Part shown: positions 1 to 13,061 of the stretch, piece after piece | Position numbering within the stretch: the first letter of the stretch is position 1 | Layout: each line of letters begins with the position of its first letter | Source: Zygnema cylindricum | Lineage: Eukaryota > Streptophyta > Zygnematophyceae > Zygnematales > Zygnemataceae | Length of the DNA: 64,000 nt | Direction: 5' to 3' | Assembly: GCA_037447655.1 (NCBI GenBank) | Contig: JBBHKE010001197.1 | Location: 109,501-173,500 of the forward strand | Notes under the pieces: generated by a model | What the model was told of the DNA's origin: nothing | What the model saw: the letters and a program-made list of their open reading frames with translations, nothing else | Databases searched by the model: none | Program-made: the position numbers and the translations under genes

Positions 1-70
1 AGACGTCTATGTATGTTGTCGCACAGTTTCTCATCAACTTTTTGTGAGGTCGTAGTTGTGGAGCCCTCAA

Positions 71-378
71 ACCATAGTTCAAAAGTAGGCGTTTTTATGG
101 TAGGCCTTTGGTCGGCGCCTTTATCGTAAGTTGTGTTATGGGATTTTCATGTGATCTTCTTAGATCGCTACTTTGATCAGCGATCGTCCGATCGTCCGAA
201 TTTGACGGAGTAAATAAAAGTTTTTGGTCCGAATGTTTTAATTTGTCCAATTTTTGGTCCGAATGTTTTAATTGGTCCCAATAGGTCCGAATACAAATTG
301 GGTCTTAAGGTCATATTGTATGTTTTGCGTACAATAGGCATATTGTATGGGCCTACTTTCACCTACTTTTGAACTATG
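71..378. mobile_element. TIR element (MITE), family C, copy 1
   Basis: The ends are inverted repeats: ACCATAGTTCAAAAGTAGG at 71 and its complement near 360-378. The interior holds short direct repeats of GGTCCGAATGTTTTAAT and a CATATTGTATG palindromic stretch. A second copy lies at 48522-48889 in the opposite relative orientation, so the two define a family of about 0.31-0.37 kb. No transposase is encoded, which makes it non-autonomous. No target duplication could be fixed with confidence. Confidence 0.7.
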
Positions 379-1677
379 CCTCTAACATTTTTCCATTCCT
401 AGTACACGTATGTGCTTTTTCCCATCCAGTTGGTGACCTTGTGAGAGAATGAGAGACTGCGAGTGAGGGAGCAGGAAAGGGGGAAAGCGAGAGAGCGTTT
501 GAGGGAGAGTGGGAGAGGTGACTTCACCTCCAAACAAACAGACAGAAGAGAAAATTCTGTGTACTTTCTCTCAAGCTAAACAGTTGAAATCATGTGAAAC
601 CCAACGAGTTTTCCGATTAAATTCGCTCTCACAGTGGTTAACGATTAAGTTTGAATACGAGCTGGCATGACATGGCCATGGGGTCGCAAAGGAGAAGACT
701 TCATCCTGAAGTACATACTAAGTTTGAGGACGTCGTAAATTAACCGTATGTTTCTACAATTTCTTGGCACGGCAGACTATTTTCTCGGTGCAGCATTCAA
801 TTCTTGAAGAAACGACAGAAAAACCCCTTTACATTGGCACGTCGTACATACCCTAAATAAAATCGTATAATTTTACAGCACATAAAATATCTGCCGCATG
901 CAAAAGGAAACTGCATCATGTGTTGCAGCCTGAAGCAGATTGCTGTGGCTTCAATTATTGGTGTAGATGTGAATTATCAAAGCTAATCACGATAGACACT
1001 ATAGCAATGTCATACCCTGAGTCCCAAATTTTCCATACACCAAAAAAGGCGCGAGAAATAATATGTGAACTAAAAGGTGTGAGAAAGTGCCTCAAGAAAC
1101 ATTGCCGTGATAAGGGGCATAAAAACATAAACACCACTTTCCAGTGTGCTCCTTTCGTTTTAAGTTTTAGCTTACATTATGATACTGTTCACAGTTGACC
1201 ACCACTCTCTATATGTACATCCAAATTGTACACAGATTATTTTATAGCATAAGGGATTCAATTTTTTTTTCCTGTTTTCACAACTTACTTCAAAGAAAAT
1301 GCAGAAGTCAGAATAGAATATACATTTCTCGAATCTATTTCACAAAATCGGATGTGCATTTGCATTGTATTACCAATTAGAAAGTCATGAAAGACCGAAC
1401 ATTAGAGTGCGGCTTCTAACATCATCTTTATCACAGTAAAATATTAAAAGATGCGACCGTATACAAAACTTGACCTACTGCTTGCAGAAGTTTCTTTCGA
1501 ACAAAAATAGAATTAGCACAAAAAAAGTCATTTCTGTATAATTCAAACTCGTGTAACAATTGGCAACTTAGCCGATTGACAGGAAATAAAGAAACATTAT
1601 AAATTACATACATATACAGAGAATCCTTGATTACCTCAACTTCACCTTTTCTCAAAAAAGGAAGAAACAAAAAACTC
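379..1677. other. intergenic, downstream of cpFBPase II
   Basis: AT-rich DNA without a convincing gene. A purine-rich GAGAG stretch lies around 440-525. The open stretches here begin at non-ATG codons and match no family I recognise. The part next to 1677 would be the 3' untranslated region of the FBPase gene. Confidence 0.5.
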
Positions 1678-4600
1678 TTACACTTCATAACCTGGATTTT
1701 TCAATTGTTGAATGTCCTCGTAACTCATGAGCTCATCAATATCATCTGGACTCCCCAAGAAAAGTGGGAGTCGTTGATGAACTTTAACTGGTTCTATGTC
1801 CAAAATGCGACGTTTCCCGTCAACTCCTTTCCCACCAGCTTGTTCTGAAATGAAACTAAGAGGATTTGCCTCATAAAGAAGTCGAAGATGGTCACGAGGG
1901 TTCATCGCAATACCTCCATAAAGCAAAGTACGATGGAAATCTGCAACTAAAGAGCAAATATATCTTGCGGAATACTGTTTCGGGTTCTGTCCTTTACCTT
2001 GCCGGACAGTGTCTATATAGTTTCGAAGACCCTGAGGCCAGTCAAAATAACGAGCATCGTTGACAGAATAGATTTGACCTGCAAAATGAAATCCAAAACA
2101 AAATCGTATAAGACCCGCGAATAAAATTCAATGAATAAAATTTAACGAATAAAATTTAAGGGCAGTGAGGAACAAGAGAAACATCTTTTTACATCGACAA
2201 ATATGAAAATAGATGGAGTCATTTCCCGGGAAGGATGAGATGACTTGCCTATAACCGATCTTCTTGGCATAAATAAGTACAAACTGACAAGACTATAATT
2301 CATAGCACAGTAGTCAATAGACGTGACTTAATTTCTGGCAACTGGAGTAAATCTAGGCACTGCATATTCTTTTCCAACTTAATCGCATCAAACTAAATTG
2401 AAACCAATTCATTTAAATTATTTTTTTCCAGACTTGGAGAGGATTTATTTTTTATAGACTCGTGTTGTCCTCACCTCGCTGTGGAATCTGAATCGACGGA
2501 TGCGTTAAGACAAACTCTTGAGTGAGAGAATCTAATGTGAACCCATGAGTCCCTTTTCCAAGGGTCACAACAAGCATCGTTGCCGAGGAATAAAGAGCAT
2601 ATCCAGCAGCAACTTGTTGAGAACCAGGTCTCAAAACATTCGCCAAAGAACGTTTAGTTGTGGAGAGAAGGTCTGCGTCCAAATTTCTTTCATAAACTCC
2701 AAAAATGGTTCCAGTTGGAATCGAGGCATCTATATTGCGAGATCCATCCAGAGGGTCGAAAACGACTACATAAGGACCATCATTAGAAATCCAAACAGGC
2801 TCGTCATCTTCTTCCGATGCTAAGACAGCCACTTGACGCGATTGAATGAGTTCATTCGTCAAAATTTGGTTCTGCACACAAAGTTTCGAAATTAACAACA
2901 GAAAAAAATAAGGACAGGGAAGATTGTGCCAATAAGCCTATCCGGACTATGTTGGAATCTGTGTACGTTGACAGAAAAAGGAACAAAGGTAACAATGCTG
3001 TACCAAACATGTACAATCCTGGTCAACATTCCAACATTTCACCATAGTCCAGATAGGCTTAGTGTCAGCATCAGCAATTCTATGCCAAAAAAAAGGAGGG
3101 AGTGTCCATATGTAAGACATACTGTGATTAGACCACTGGCTTGAACAGAAAACATACCACAATCAAAATAATGATTGATTGAGAGTCAGAATGTATGGCA
3201 TTGTACGACGTGACAACTGCCCTGTGAACAGACATCGTTCCTTAAAATCAAACAAAATCACTTCTGGTTCAAGGGGTGAAAACAAACACCGCTGTAGAAG
3301 CGACAATTCTATTGACAATCACATTCGAAGCATGAGCGCCATACGCTGATTTATCATTTGACCCAAAATGATAGTATTGAAAGTAATAACTGACAGGGAT
3401 ATGGCAGCTTGACAAGATAACTTCTAAGGATGAAGGAAAAAGCAAATATAGACAACTTGTCACCAACATCGAAACACAATTTTAACGAATTATGACCCAG
3501 CATTAAAGAATTTGATAATCTCTGGCCTTCCCTCTTATCATTTTTAAAGATTATACAGAAATGACGGTTGCGGGGTCCACATATTCAACTCACGATTTAC
3601 TTTTAAAGGCTATCACATAAAATTATTGAAATGGTTGGGAAGCCATTAATTTTTCTTTTGAACGAAATGGCGTTATTTTAAAAACTTGGATTAACCAAAG
3701 GGATCAAAAACATATAGGCATTAACATGAAGAAACATGAACTCTATCATCCACATATGAGTCCACATAATGAGTCCCTCTCTCTCCCTCCCTCCCACCCT
3801 CCCCTCTCTCTCTCTCTCTCCTCCTCTCTCTATATATATACACACACATACATATGTGTATATATTTTTTGTATCAAGTAAAAAATAAATAAAGTAGCAC
3901 CTAAATCTTCTATTTAAGACACTACTTAGCGAAAGCACAAAATCACTGATACAACAATCCCAGCCATTAACTCGATCACAAATACAACCATTAACCAGAG
4001 AAGCAGCTCAACATTTAGAATCACAGCCAAATTCATAAATAATGATTTGTTATACAAAACATAACAAAAAGTGCAAATTCACAGTCACGACAACAAACAC
4101 AGATTAAAAATCAAAACCAAAACAAAAACAAAAATTTAGGATTTCCATTGCAACGAAAATTTTGATAGCACAAATGGCGACTTCACAAGGATTCTCATCT
4201 TCAGTTCAAAACAAAACAAACCTTAACGCACTCACCGCCACAACGTCGAGCTTCTTCTGCTTATCCCTTCCGGCAGCCATGGCTTCATTGCCTTCTTCAT
4301 ACAATCCTGTCATCCTGTCAATACCTGCCCTGCTTATTTGAAGTCCTATTCGTTTCACGGCCAACTCTATAGCCTCCAATACTGAGCAAAGCTCTGCAGG
4401 ACTACCACGTGTCACCGTGTCGGGATTTGACAAAAAAGAACTAAAGGAGACATGAGTATTTGTTCCAGCATTTGCTTTAGTATCAATCGAAGTCGAACTT
4501 CTTTCTTCTTGAACTACACTGCGAGTTTCCGGCAAACTTTTGGCAGCCATTTTTCGGTTGGTCTTAGAACCAAAAAGAGGCGATATGTCTCCTGCAAAAG

Positions 4601-4817
4601 AACACCTTAATACTCTAACATCTTGTGATAGTGTTCCAAAACCTCCTTTACAAAGAGAAGCTGTTGGAGTCTTGGTCAAGGAATAGTGGAAGTCATGGCT
4701 GTCTTCTTGACTAGGAGGCCTGTGTTGCAGGAGAGGGAGAGAGTAGATGTCGCGGTTGGAAGAAGCTTGAAGCAGGAGAGTTGAAGAAGAAGGCCTACAG
4801 CTTAGTTTGCTGAACAT
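1678..4817 (-). CDS. cpFBPII: chloroplast fructose-1,6-bisphosphatase, type II (redox-insensitive)
   Basis: Hydrolyses fructose 1,6-bisphosphate to fructose 6-phosphate in the plastid (Calvin cycle and starch branch). Three exons on the minus strand: 4236-4817, 2475-2871 and 1678-2078. All junctions are GT-AG and in phase, giving 459 residues. The ATG at 4817 opens a long Ser-rich N-terminus that looks like a transit peptide. The metal/substrate signature FDPLDGSRNIDASIPTGTIF lies at about residues 232-251. Downstream are QIYSVNDARYFDWP, YSARYICSLVADFHR, LYGGIAMNPRDHLR and a NPGYEV end, all as in the cpFBPase II clade. The Arg in GSRNID replaces the usual Ser, and the light-regulatory cysteine loop of cpFBPase I is absent; both are normal for type II. 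The protein is longer than the roughly 390-400 residues usual for the family, mainly at the N-terminus. It is divergently paired with the DUF1995 gene. Confidence 0.95.
3774..3866. repeat. CT-rich then TA-rich microsatellite in FBPase intron 1
   Basis: Pyrimidine run (CTCT/CCTC) passing into TATATA/CACACA, lying inside the 1364-bp first intron (2872-4235). On the sense strand this reads TATA then GAGAGG. Confidence 0.9.
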
Positions 4818-5386
4818 GGCTACAATTACAACTTTCCTTAGAAAATATGTGGAGAAGATTGCAGAGATGAAAAAACCTGTAGCATGGACGCTGCTACACC
4901 TGCTGGCAAAAATTCGCCAGCTGTAGCAGCTACAGGATCCTTTGTAGCATTCATTTTAAGGTGCGTATTACCGATTTCATACTCCGGTATCTGGGAACTG
5001 GGTTCGTGCATACTGAATACAGGCTATATAGTATTTACTACATACAGTAAATAGACGTCTGGCAATAGGGTACACCGCATATCGATATTAGTGCTGACGA
5101 TTCATCCGACGGTTGCGAAGAAAAGCTACGATTCTTACCTTTCCCCATTGGCGTTCTCCACACGAAATCAGACACGTTTGCAGGGAGAAAAACTGATTTA
5201 TGTGGTGAAAAAAACGTTATAGTAATACGACACTTGTGTCGAAATACGGAGTGGACTCCCGTCGAAATCGATAGTCATAGAAACGTGAACTGGAACTTTG
5301 GACGCGTACACTTTAGGATAACGTCACGTTGTCATTGGCAGCTTTAAAAGGTTGAAGTGGTAAGAAAAGTTCAAGAGTGAATAGCT
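4818..5386. promoter_or_regulatory. bidirectional intergenic region between cpFBPase II and DUF1995
   Basis: 569 bp separate two divergent ATGs (4817 minus, 5387 plus), so promoters of both plastid-protein genes must lie here. It contains a degenerate TIR element (5073-5238). An inverted pair around TGTAGCATGGACGCTGCTAC and CAGCTGTAGCAGCTACAG is visible at 4877-4936. No TATA box can be assigned reliably. Confidence 0.6.
5073..5238. mobile_element. degenerate TA-type TIR element, family A copy 1
   Basis: The left end TACACCGCATATCGATATTA, and a right end whose complement reads ACACAAGTGTCGTATTACTA, match the ends of the family A copies at 7866, 40500 and 50266. The interior shares GACGGTTGCGAAGAAAAGCTA and the GATTTATGTGGTGAAAAAA block. 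The left sub-terminal TTTTTTCGCCACTTAAA block is deleted. The left TA survives while the right TA is mutated to TC, so this copy is old. Confidence 0.65.
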
Positions 5387-6730
5387 ATGGCTGCCCTGTC
5401 TACTTTATCTTCATTTAGGATTTCTACTGAATGCCACGTATTTCAATTATCCTGCACGTCTCCTGGACGCAGCATAAATTTAAGTGAAAGTTTTTGTTCT
5501 AGGAAGTTATTCGAATCTCCATTTTACAATTTTCCTCAGATTGAGTTAAATTTCAGTTTCCGAAACTATGTTGCAAGGAAGAATGTTTCTTATTCTGGAA
5601 ACTCACAATTCAGAAATAATATGATTCAGGGAAACTGCTACTGTAATATGATTTTGTCAAGTTCCATTAAAACCTTGTTACAATTTGGTAAAGAAAGCGG
5701 ACAAAATCAGAAGCGAGAGCATATAAGTGTTTTACTTCCTTGTACTCAATTTGGAGATATTCAGAGGAAAGGTCTTAGGAACAAAAACCTATTTCTGGTA
5801 CACTCGCAGGCAGATAAAAGCGAGAGTTTGGTTTCAAATAAAAAAGAAACTGACGATCAAAGTTTAAGTGATGATACCAATGTCACTATACCAAACAGTA
5901 GAGAAGAGGCAATCGAGCAAGCTCAAATATCTATACAAAATGTTGTCAGCAAAATTGGAAAAAAAAAAAACATAGGAAGAAATGCTGACAAAAGCGCTGA
6001 ATTTGTCGGTAAAATCCCTCGAAGATTGGTCCTCGAACTTGCTATTTCAGATGACACATCTTCCGGGAACCTTCTTCTAGCTACTGATTTAGCAGATGGA
6101 CTGCAGTTTCCTGGAAATTCCTCAACAACTGGAATTTACTTCGCTGATATTCAAACAGCTGAGCTTGCCATAAATGTCAAAAAAGGAGCTTCTTTTGGAA
6201 ATGACATTCCGAAGTCGACAACCAACAAGCTCAAGGACTGCCACGTGGAGAGCATTGACAGGCTCAAGAAAGTACCAGATAATGTGGGGATTGTGTTCGT
6301 AATTGCTCCAAAAGAGAGCCAATTGGATTCAGTTGAGAAATTGGTAAGCAAAGCTGGTTTACGAACGGTAGTGGTAGTGAATCCTGGCTGGTATTCATTA
6401 CAAAAAGTTTCAGCGAAACCTTCGGCGTTACTTGTGAACAGCTTCATTGATTCGTTTGAAGTTTGCTATTCGTTTCGCCCACTAGCTATTCAAGTTTTGC
6501 TGATGTTTAATTTTGAAGGCGCCTTGTTTAAGTTTGCTAAAGAGGGTCATCCAAGCGACTCTCCTTGGTTGGTTTTAAGAAATGTAGGCGATAAAATGAT
6601 GTGTGTGGGAAAACTGACAAAAAGACCTACAGCAGAACAGCTAGAGAATGTAATGTACCAAGCTATGGCTGTCGGGTCACCTATTAGTCAGTCTATTGGG
6701 TTTATGAGATCCTTGGGTGGAAAGAAATAA
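5387..6730 (+). CDS. DUF1995 domain protein, plastid-targeted
   Basis: A single-exon frame of 447 residues. An in-frame TGA lies just upstream of the ATG (TGA ATA GCT ATG), which fixes the start. Residues 1 to about 140 are Ser/Asn-rich and poorly structured, as expected for a transit peptide plus linker. From about residue 165 (NSREEAIEQAQISIQNVV) to 440 the protein follows the DUF1995 pattern: a Rossmann-like central part with VGIVFVIAPKESQLDSVEKL, then PWLVLRNVGDKMMCVGKLTK near the C-terminus. DUF1995 proteins in plants and cyanobacteria include photosystem-assembly factors; the exact role here is unknown. The middle stretch with LLLATDLADGLQFP precedes the conserved core. It shares a promoter region with cpFBPase II. 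Confidence 0.8.
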   Translation: MAALSTLSSFRISTECHVFQLSCTSPGRSINLSESFCSRKLFESPFYNFPQIELNFSFRNYVARKNVSYSGNSQFRNNMIQGNCYCNMILSSSIKTLLQFGKESGQNQKREHISVLLPCTQFGDIQRKGLRNKNLFLVHSQADKSESLVSNKKETDDQSLSDDTNVTIPNSREEAIEQAQISIQNVVSKIGKKKNIGRNADKSAEFVGKIPRRLVLELAISDDTSSGNLLLATDLADGLQFPGNSSTTGIYFADIQTAELAINVKKGASFGNDIPKSTTNKLKDCHVESIDRLKKVPDNVGIVFVIAPKESQLDSVEKLVSKAGLRTVVVVNPGWYSLQKVSAKPSALLVNSFIDSFEVCYSFRPLAIQVLLMFNFEGALFKFAKEGHPSDSPWLVLRNVGDKMMCVGKLTKRPTAEQLENVMYQAMAVGSPISQSIGFMRSLGGKK

Positions 6731-7865
6731 AGCTGGTCATAAGCTCCCTTTGTCTTCAATTTTCTGTCTTTTAATAGAATGCGAGGAACCACAATTTGAA
6801 ACAAATAAGTCTGGAGTTTTCCACAGTGACTGTCGTTTGGTTTTCGATAAATTTGACACAGAATTTGGCATTTTAATGTGACTGTACGGAAAGTTAGAAC
6901 TGAATTTTAATGGCCTTCAGAGTGCACCAGTTTTTTGTAACAAAAGTTGATAGATTGTATGGTTGTTTGGGCTTTAGTTACGAAAAGAAATTGGTGTTAA
7001 TTGGGGTGCGGAAAGACTGTAGATAAAGTAGAAACAAAGAATAACTTTACTTGTTTTGTTTTTCAGTGCTGAATTAGAAAACCTCTAACTGTTCTGTATT
7101 AATTGAGATGGCGTAGGCTTTCAACCATGTAATTATGTTGAGAAACGGTAATTATTTTGAGAAATGGTTTTGTAAATCTCGTTATTTCAATTGAATGTCC
7201 GGTTTTGTAGTGAGATGATAAGTCTCATTTTGTCCTTGTGGAACTTGGTGAAAGGTCAGCAATTGAGTACATCTTATAAAATATCTCGTAATATAAATAC
7301 CTTGTACTGTACTTTGTACTAAATCAGTTTGTATATCTTGCATTACATCACAGCCCTTTTTTTTAGCCCTTTTTTCTATGACCATTGTGAAAAGATAGGA
7401 TTATTTATTTGTTGGTTGTATTCTAGGGTTCTCTATTTTTTTCCAGAAAAGAAAAGGAATTGGTTTGCACAGTATGGTAATAGGTATTTGGATTCACCTC
7501 TAATTATCATTTGCCTAATCCAGTTTAATTAAAAAACTAACACTAACCCATTTTGAGATCAATGAGATCAATAACAGAGTAAAACAACAAACTGTAAAAA
7601 GATGGAGCTAAGGGACATTGGCAAAAACATTTTGCTTAAAAAAGCTTTAAAATAGGAATACTAAGTATGTTGTTTTAGAAAATGTGGTTGTATCTTGCAC
7701 AGATTTTTTTTTCACAAATCTCCAAATGATTCAAATGACAAAACAAACATATTTTGTGGTTCTGTTTTTTCTTTGTGATTTTTCTGTGGCTTACACATTA
7801 AAAACCAGGAAAAAAAGAGGTGCTGTGAAAGTGTTTGCTTTTACCCTTTATGAGTTTTTTTACTA
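6731..7865. other. 3' flank of the DUF1995 gene
   Basis: AT-rich intergenic DNA between convergent genes. It should include the DUF1995 3' untranslated region. No coding exon or RNA gene recognised. Confidence 0.5.
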
Positions 7866-8088
7866 CACTGTATATTGCTCTTAGTGTTTCTATTTTTTCC
7901 CACAGATCAACTTTTCTCTGTGCACACTTGTCAGATTGTACAGAAAATATTACAGGTTAATTATTAGTTGGACGACCACAATGGAAAGGTAAGACTGTGA
8001 TTCCACGCTAAAATCGGATAGGTGTGCACAGAGAAAAGTTGACTTTAAGTGGTGAAAACAACAGTATCGCTAAAAACGATACAAGGTG
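7866..8088. mobile_element. TA-flanked TIR element, family A copy 2
   Basis: 223 bp bounded by TA at 7864-7865 and 8089-8090. Termini read TACACTGTATATTGCTCTTA and, complemented, TACACCTTGTATCGTTTTTA. A strong sub-terminal inverted pair CAACTTTTCTCTGTGCACAC (7908 and complement near 8022-8041) would fold into a long hairpin. It lies between the convergent 3' ends of DUF1995 and TAD3. Non-coding. Confidence 0.85.
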
Positions 8089-8354
8089 TACCATTTGTGC
8101 ACCAAGCATATCTTATACCAAATAACCGCCCATAACATCACATCAACATACGGAGTAGAACCAAAAATTATAACGCATAAACCATTGCATTATCACACAA
8201 CAACACAATCATCAATTCATGAATTTTTGACTTTTATTTTTCCAAATATCGTTCCAAAAATATCGTCTCGAAACCGACAGGTTCTTCTTTAATCCCTAAT
8301 CACATTAAACCATTAACCGGTGGACCATTTTTATATTTTTTTGTCTATCTCGGA

Positions 8355-8513
8355 TTACAATGGAGTTGCTTTATAGACCTTGTAATGGTGGTTTAAACCC
8401 TTCAATTTGTGTACTTTAAAAGCACTCCCTAAAGCCCCAGTTTTAGGGTTTTCTATGGCGTATATTACTCTTCGTACTCGTTGGTGAATTAGTGCCATGG
8501 CACACCTGAGAAC

Positions 8514-8553
<40 letters not shown>

Positions 8554-8987
8554 GGAAATAAAAGAAGGGAAATGTTTCACTATGTTGACATCCATGCAGT
8601 GGAACTTTATGTGTTAAAATTTTAGGACAAGGAGCTCATTTTTGTTCATGAGAATAATTCAAGAAAAAAGGTGACGGTTTAACAAATGGTTATACGAAGA
8701 AATCCCGTAAAAACCTGACAAGGTGAGAAATATGTGAACAAAAGATGCTCAGATAATTGATCTAATCCATGCGAAAATCAGTACAGACCTACAAAACATA
8801 TTCAACAGTTTTGTTATCACATACACGACCTGACAAAATGACATACTACTTTGTTTTTTTGCTTTTATTATTGATGCAGAAAAACAGGTGCCAGAATCTT
8901 GAGTCAATGCTACATATACATGCATTATATATATACATATACATACATATGTATGTATTATATGTATATGTATACGTATATGTATAC

Positions 8988-9018
<31 letters not shown>

Positions 9019-12000
9019 CATATGTATATGTATATGTATATGCATATGTATATGTATATGCATACGTATATGCATATGTATATGTCTACGTATATGTTTA
9101 CGTATATATTCATGAATATATATATTGTATATGTTACATCATATGTACACACATTAGAGTACATATAGATTAGGGTGTAATGAAAAACACGGTAGCATTC
9201 ATTCCACGCAAATCAAAATACAAATGTAAAAAGCCAAAAAACGTGTTAAAAACATATAAAAGATATGTCAACCATTCCCCAAAAACGTGAAAAGAAATTT
9301 CAAAAAAGTTATAAAAAATGTGAAATGTAAACAAAGCGAAAAATAATGAGGAAAAAAATGCTTTCGCATAACTTACATAATACAGGGCTCTCTCGCCACA
9401 TACACGTCAAATCCGGTGCAGAGATACGGTCTCGGGATCGAATCAAAATTCATGTGGACTGCTGCTTCAGTTGACACAGATTCTGTCTCATGATGAGCAT
9501 TTTCTCCTTCAGTTGTCACAAATTTTGTCTTATTGTTGCCATTTTCTCCTCTCTGGAAAGCCCAAATCCAAAGTCTGGGCAACAACTTAAGTTCAAATCT
9601 TAGTATTACGCTTTAGTCCAAATTCTAGTCTTATTCAAAGACAAAATCCTAACTTTTAGTCCTAATGTTACTCCAAAACTTAGTCTTATTTTTAGTTGAA
9701 ATCGTAGACTTTATCTCAGTTCAAATCACACGCTCTACATATGAATGATAGTAACAAATTGGAAAGAAATTCCTGAGCTCTAATATCATGTGTAATATAA
9801 CATACATCTATATATAATATCTGTATCTGTATATATTCTTGCAGTCTTACCTCTTCTAGACGGGCCCTTTTCATCTCTGCTCTTTCATAACTTTCCCCTT
9901 CCCCTTCCCCTTCCCTCCCCTCTTCCCTCTCTTTCTCCTCCTTTTGCAAACTCTCCTTCCCTTCCCTCTTTTGCCCAACTGACAACGGAGCGACCATAGA
10001 AGGCCTCGATCTCTCTCTCCCTATTGGCCACAACCGTAGATCTCTTTTTGCCGAATTCTCAATCGCAACTATCACAGCGTGTCTCAGAGGATGCCACTTT
10101 CCTCCCTCCATATGGTGACACATGTCACTCTCAAACCGATCCTCCCTCTCTCCCGTCTTAATCTCCTCCTCCACAGGATGCTGACAGCTGACGCTACTTG
10201 ACAAATTCGCCAGGTGTCGTCGTTCCTCCACCACGAGAGGAGTCGATAAATGACTTTCAACCTCTTCTTTTACGTTGTTGTTTTTACCAAAGTCTACAAT
10301 TTCTGGATTGTTATGGAGAGAAGTATGTAAAGTTTGCGACAATTTTCTGCTATTGACAACCGTGGAATTGACCGTAGAACTGACCACAGAACTGACCGTT
10401 GAACCAATTTTAGAACTGAAAACAGTAGAACGGATCATAGAGCTGTCTGTAGGACTAACGGTAGGTCTAACAGTGGAACTGATAGTAGTACCTGACATAG
10501 AATTAACCATAGGATTGGAAGTAGAACTGAGCATAGAGCTGATTGTAGGACAATTAACAGTAGAATTAACGGTAGAACTGAGGTTAACTGACATGGAATT
10601 GTCGCAGTTTAAGGGATGACCCCATCCTCTTGTTTCGTCAAAACCACGTGTAATAATTTGGTTAAGGGTGGGATCCACAATAAGGGCACAATTGTTACTC
10701 TGAGGAAATCCCAACAAAACACATAAGAAAATAGCATTAAGTAAAATAAAAAAGATAATCCCAAAAGTAAAGAGAGGACTTGAAAATAATTAACGAATTT
10801 TGCCTTTCTCTCATCCCTCTCCTATCTCCTTTCCACTACTCTCGCTTCTCACTCCTCTCTCTCCACTCCCGCCTCTCTTTTCTCAGTCTCCTCTCGCTCG
10901 TCTCTGTTCTCCATCCCCTCGTCTTTCCTAACTCTCCTCCCCCTTCTCTTTCTTGCCAAACGCCTCCATCTCCTCTCTCCTCTTACTCTTCACTCCACTC
11001 TCTACACTCTCTTTCCTCCCTCTCCACTCTCCCTTCTCACTCTCCTCCCTCCTCTCCCTCCACCCTCTCTTCCCTCTCTAATCTCTCTCTCTCTCTCGAT
11101 CTCTCTCTCTCAATCATAAAGTCATTTAGGTAAAGTTCAGGTAAAATAAAACTGAAGATAAAGTTTTCGTTTTCTTATTTTGTTTATTTATTTATAAATT
11201 TTATTCCCGTGGTTTTAGAGATAAAAGTCAATCAAAATATACACAATTTATCCACAAAAAAAACAGCAAAAAAATAAAAATCAACAACAAAAAAAAATAA
11301 TAAAGAAATAAATGAAAAAATAAAATATAAAATAAAAATTCTGACAAGCACAAAATTGTGTGTCCAACAGTCGTAAATTTCCTATAGGCTACGAAAGACT
11401 AAAAATGAACATTGTATTATTCAGTCTATACATTAATATTTTACATATACTTACTTGCCAATTTTTCTCTCCCTCACGAGCCTCTTCCATGGCCATAGTC
11501 ATAAACCTTTTCATTAAAGGAAGCTCTTCTTCGCTGACATCAGCGTTCGACAGCTGTCCCCTGCATTGCCCCAACATAGAATGATGCGAAGTCATCATCT
11601 ATAGATACCCCCCTCCTCCTCTCCCTCTCTCTCCCTCCTCCCCCTCTCCTCTCCTCTCCTCCTCCCCTCTCCCCCCTCCCCCTATCGCTCTCTCCCGCCC
11701 TCCCCCAGCGGCTTTCCCCACACCAAAAAACAAAACATTCGTTACGAGTTTTCGACATTATTTTTTCAGTTTTTGCTGCCCGAGGTTTCGGCCAGGTGAC
11801 AAACTTTTCGTTTGGATGAAACGAGGTCGGCCAAAGTAGACATTGCTGCTGCCATTCTTCTCGATTTCGAGCCGGATTTTTCGGAACCTGGAAATTTCCA
11901 AAATTTTATTTTAAATTGGAAGTAAAATAAATAAATAGATGAAGAAACAAATAAATAAGCATGAAATAAAATATCAGATTTCGCTGTAACCCGAGAACCT

Positions 12001-13018
12001 AACAAAAAAAAAAATCAAAGTAAATTGCTAAAAGGAAACTAAAGGAAAAAAATGAAATTTCTGGATTTCGGGACCTATTTACAATTTTTTTTTTGTTAGA
12101 CTGTCAGTAAAAACCAAATGGGAAAAAAAAAGTTTGAACTCCGAACAAAACTTTAGTTTATTTAAATATTTGTTTAATACAAGACCCTTAAAAATAGTCT
12201 AATTTAGGTGAAACCCAGAAAGAAAATAAAACATTAAAAGAAATTTTAAAATCGAGGAAAAATGAAATCTCCAGATGTGAAAACACTGCATATTTTGTAG
12301 AAATTAAACGTAAGTAAAAATCGAAGAAAAAATCAAAACATAAATGTAAAAAAAAAAATCAGAGGTGAAATTGATACCTACAAAAACGATATAAGGCGCG
12401 AGACTGTGTCTATCAATTAGTTCTTTCAATTCATGGGGAAGAACTTTCTCGGAAACTTCCTCTCGCTCCGAGAATTCTGGTACAAGACAAAGAATGATCT
12501 CGAGTTCGATTTTTCCTGCAAATGAGAGGAGGGAGAGGGATAGGGATAGGGATAGGGAGAGGGAGAGGGAGAGGGAGAGGGAGAGGAAGTGTGACGTTTC
12601 AAATTCTTTTACTTTTCTTTAATTTTTCTTAAAGATCTTTAATTAGTCTGTATACACAACTTGCCCAAATATTTTGTTGTTATTCGAAGAAAGTGATGGC
12701 CAAATTCTACAGTATTTAAAATTATAAGCCACTTCTCTAGTACTTTATTATAAAATAGTAAAATATAACCACTTTGTCGGATACTCTATTATAAAATAGT
12801 AAAGTACAACCAATGTTATGAAGAAACGGTCAAACGCACAAAATAATACGGTTAGATAAATGTATGCTTTCACGGTTGAATTATTTGTAAACTACGGGTT
12901 AACCACATAAAGTGTTTTCATATCTTTTCGCACATTAAAAATATGGACTGAATCTAACTGAAAAAACAAAAAAAAACTGCCAGATATTTATGTGTATATA
13001 TATAAATATAAATACATA

Positions 13019-13061
<43 letters not shown>

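Noticed and set aside
920-1198. Cys-rich open frame downstream of FBPase
   Set aside because: Starts at TTG; no known domain and no splice partners.
8749-9173. Several overlapping open frames of 70-130 codons on both strands
   Set aside because: They are translations of the TATATG microsatellite inside TAD3 intron 9.
11540-12005. Minus-strand open frames here as separate small proteins
   Set aside because: They are intron or wrong-frame reads. The real coding parts are TAD3 exons 6 (11805-11887) and 7 (11455-11560), which read in phase with the rest of the gene.
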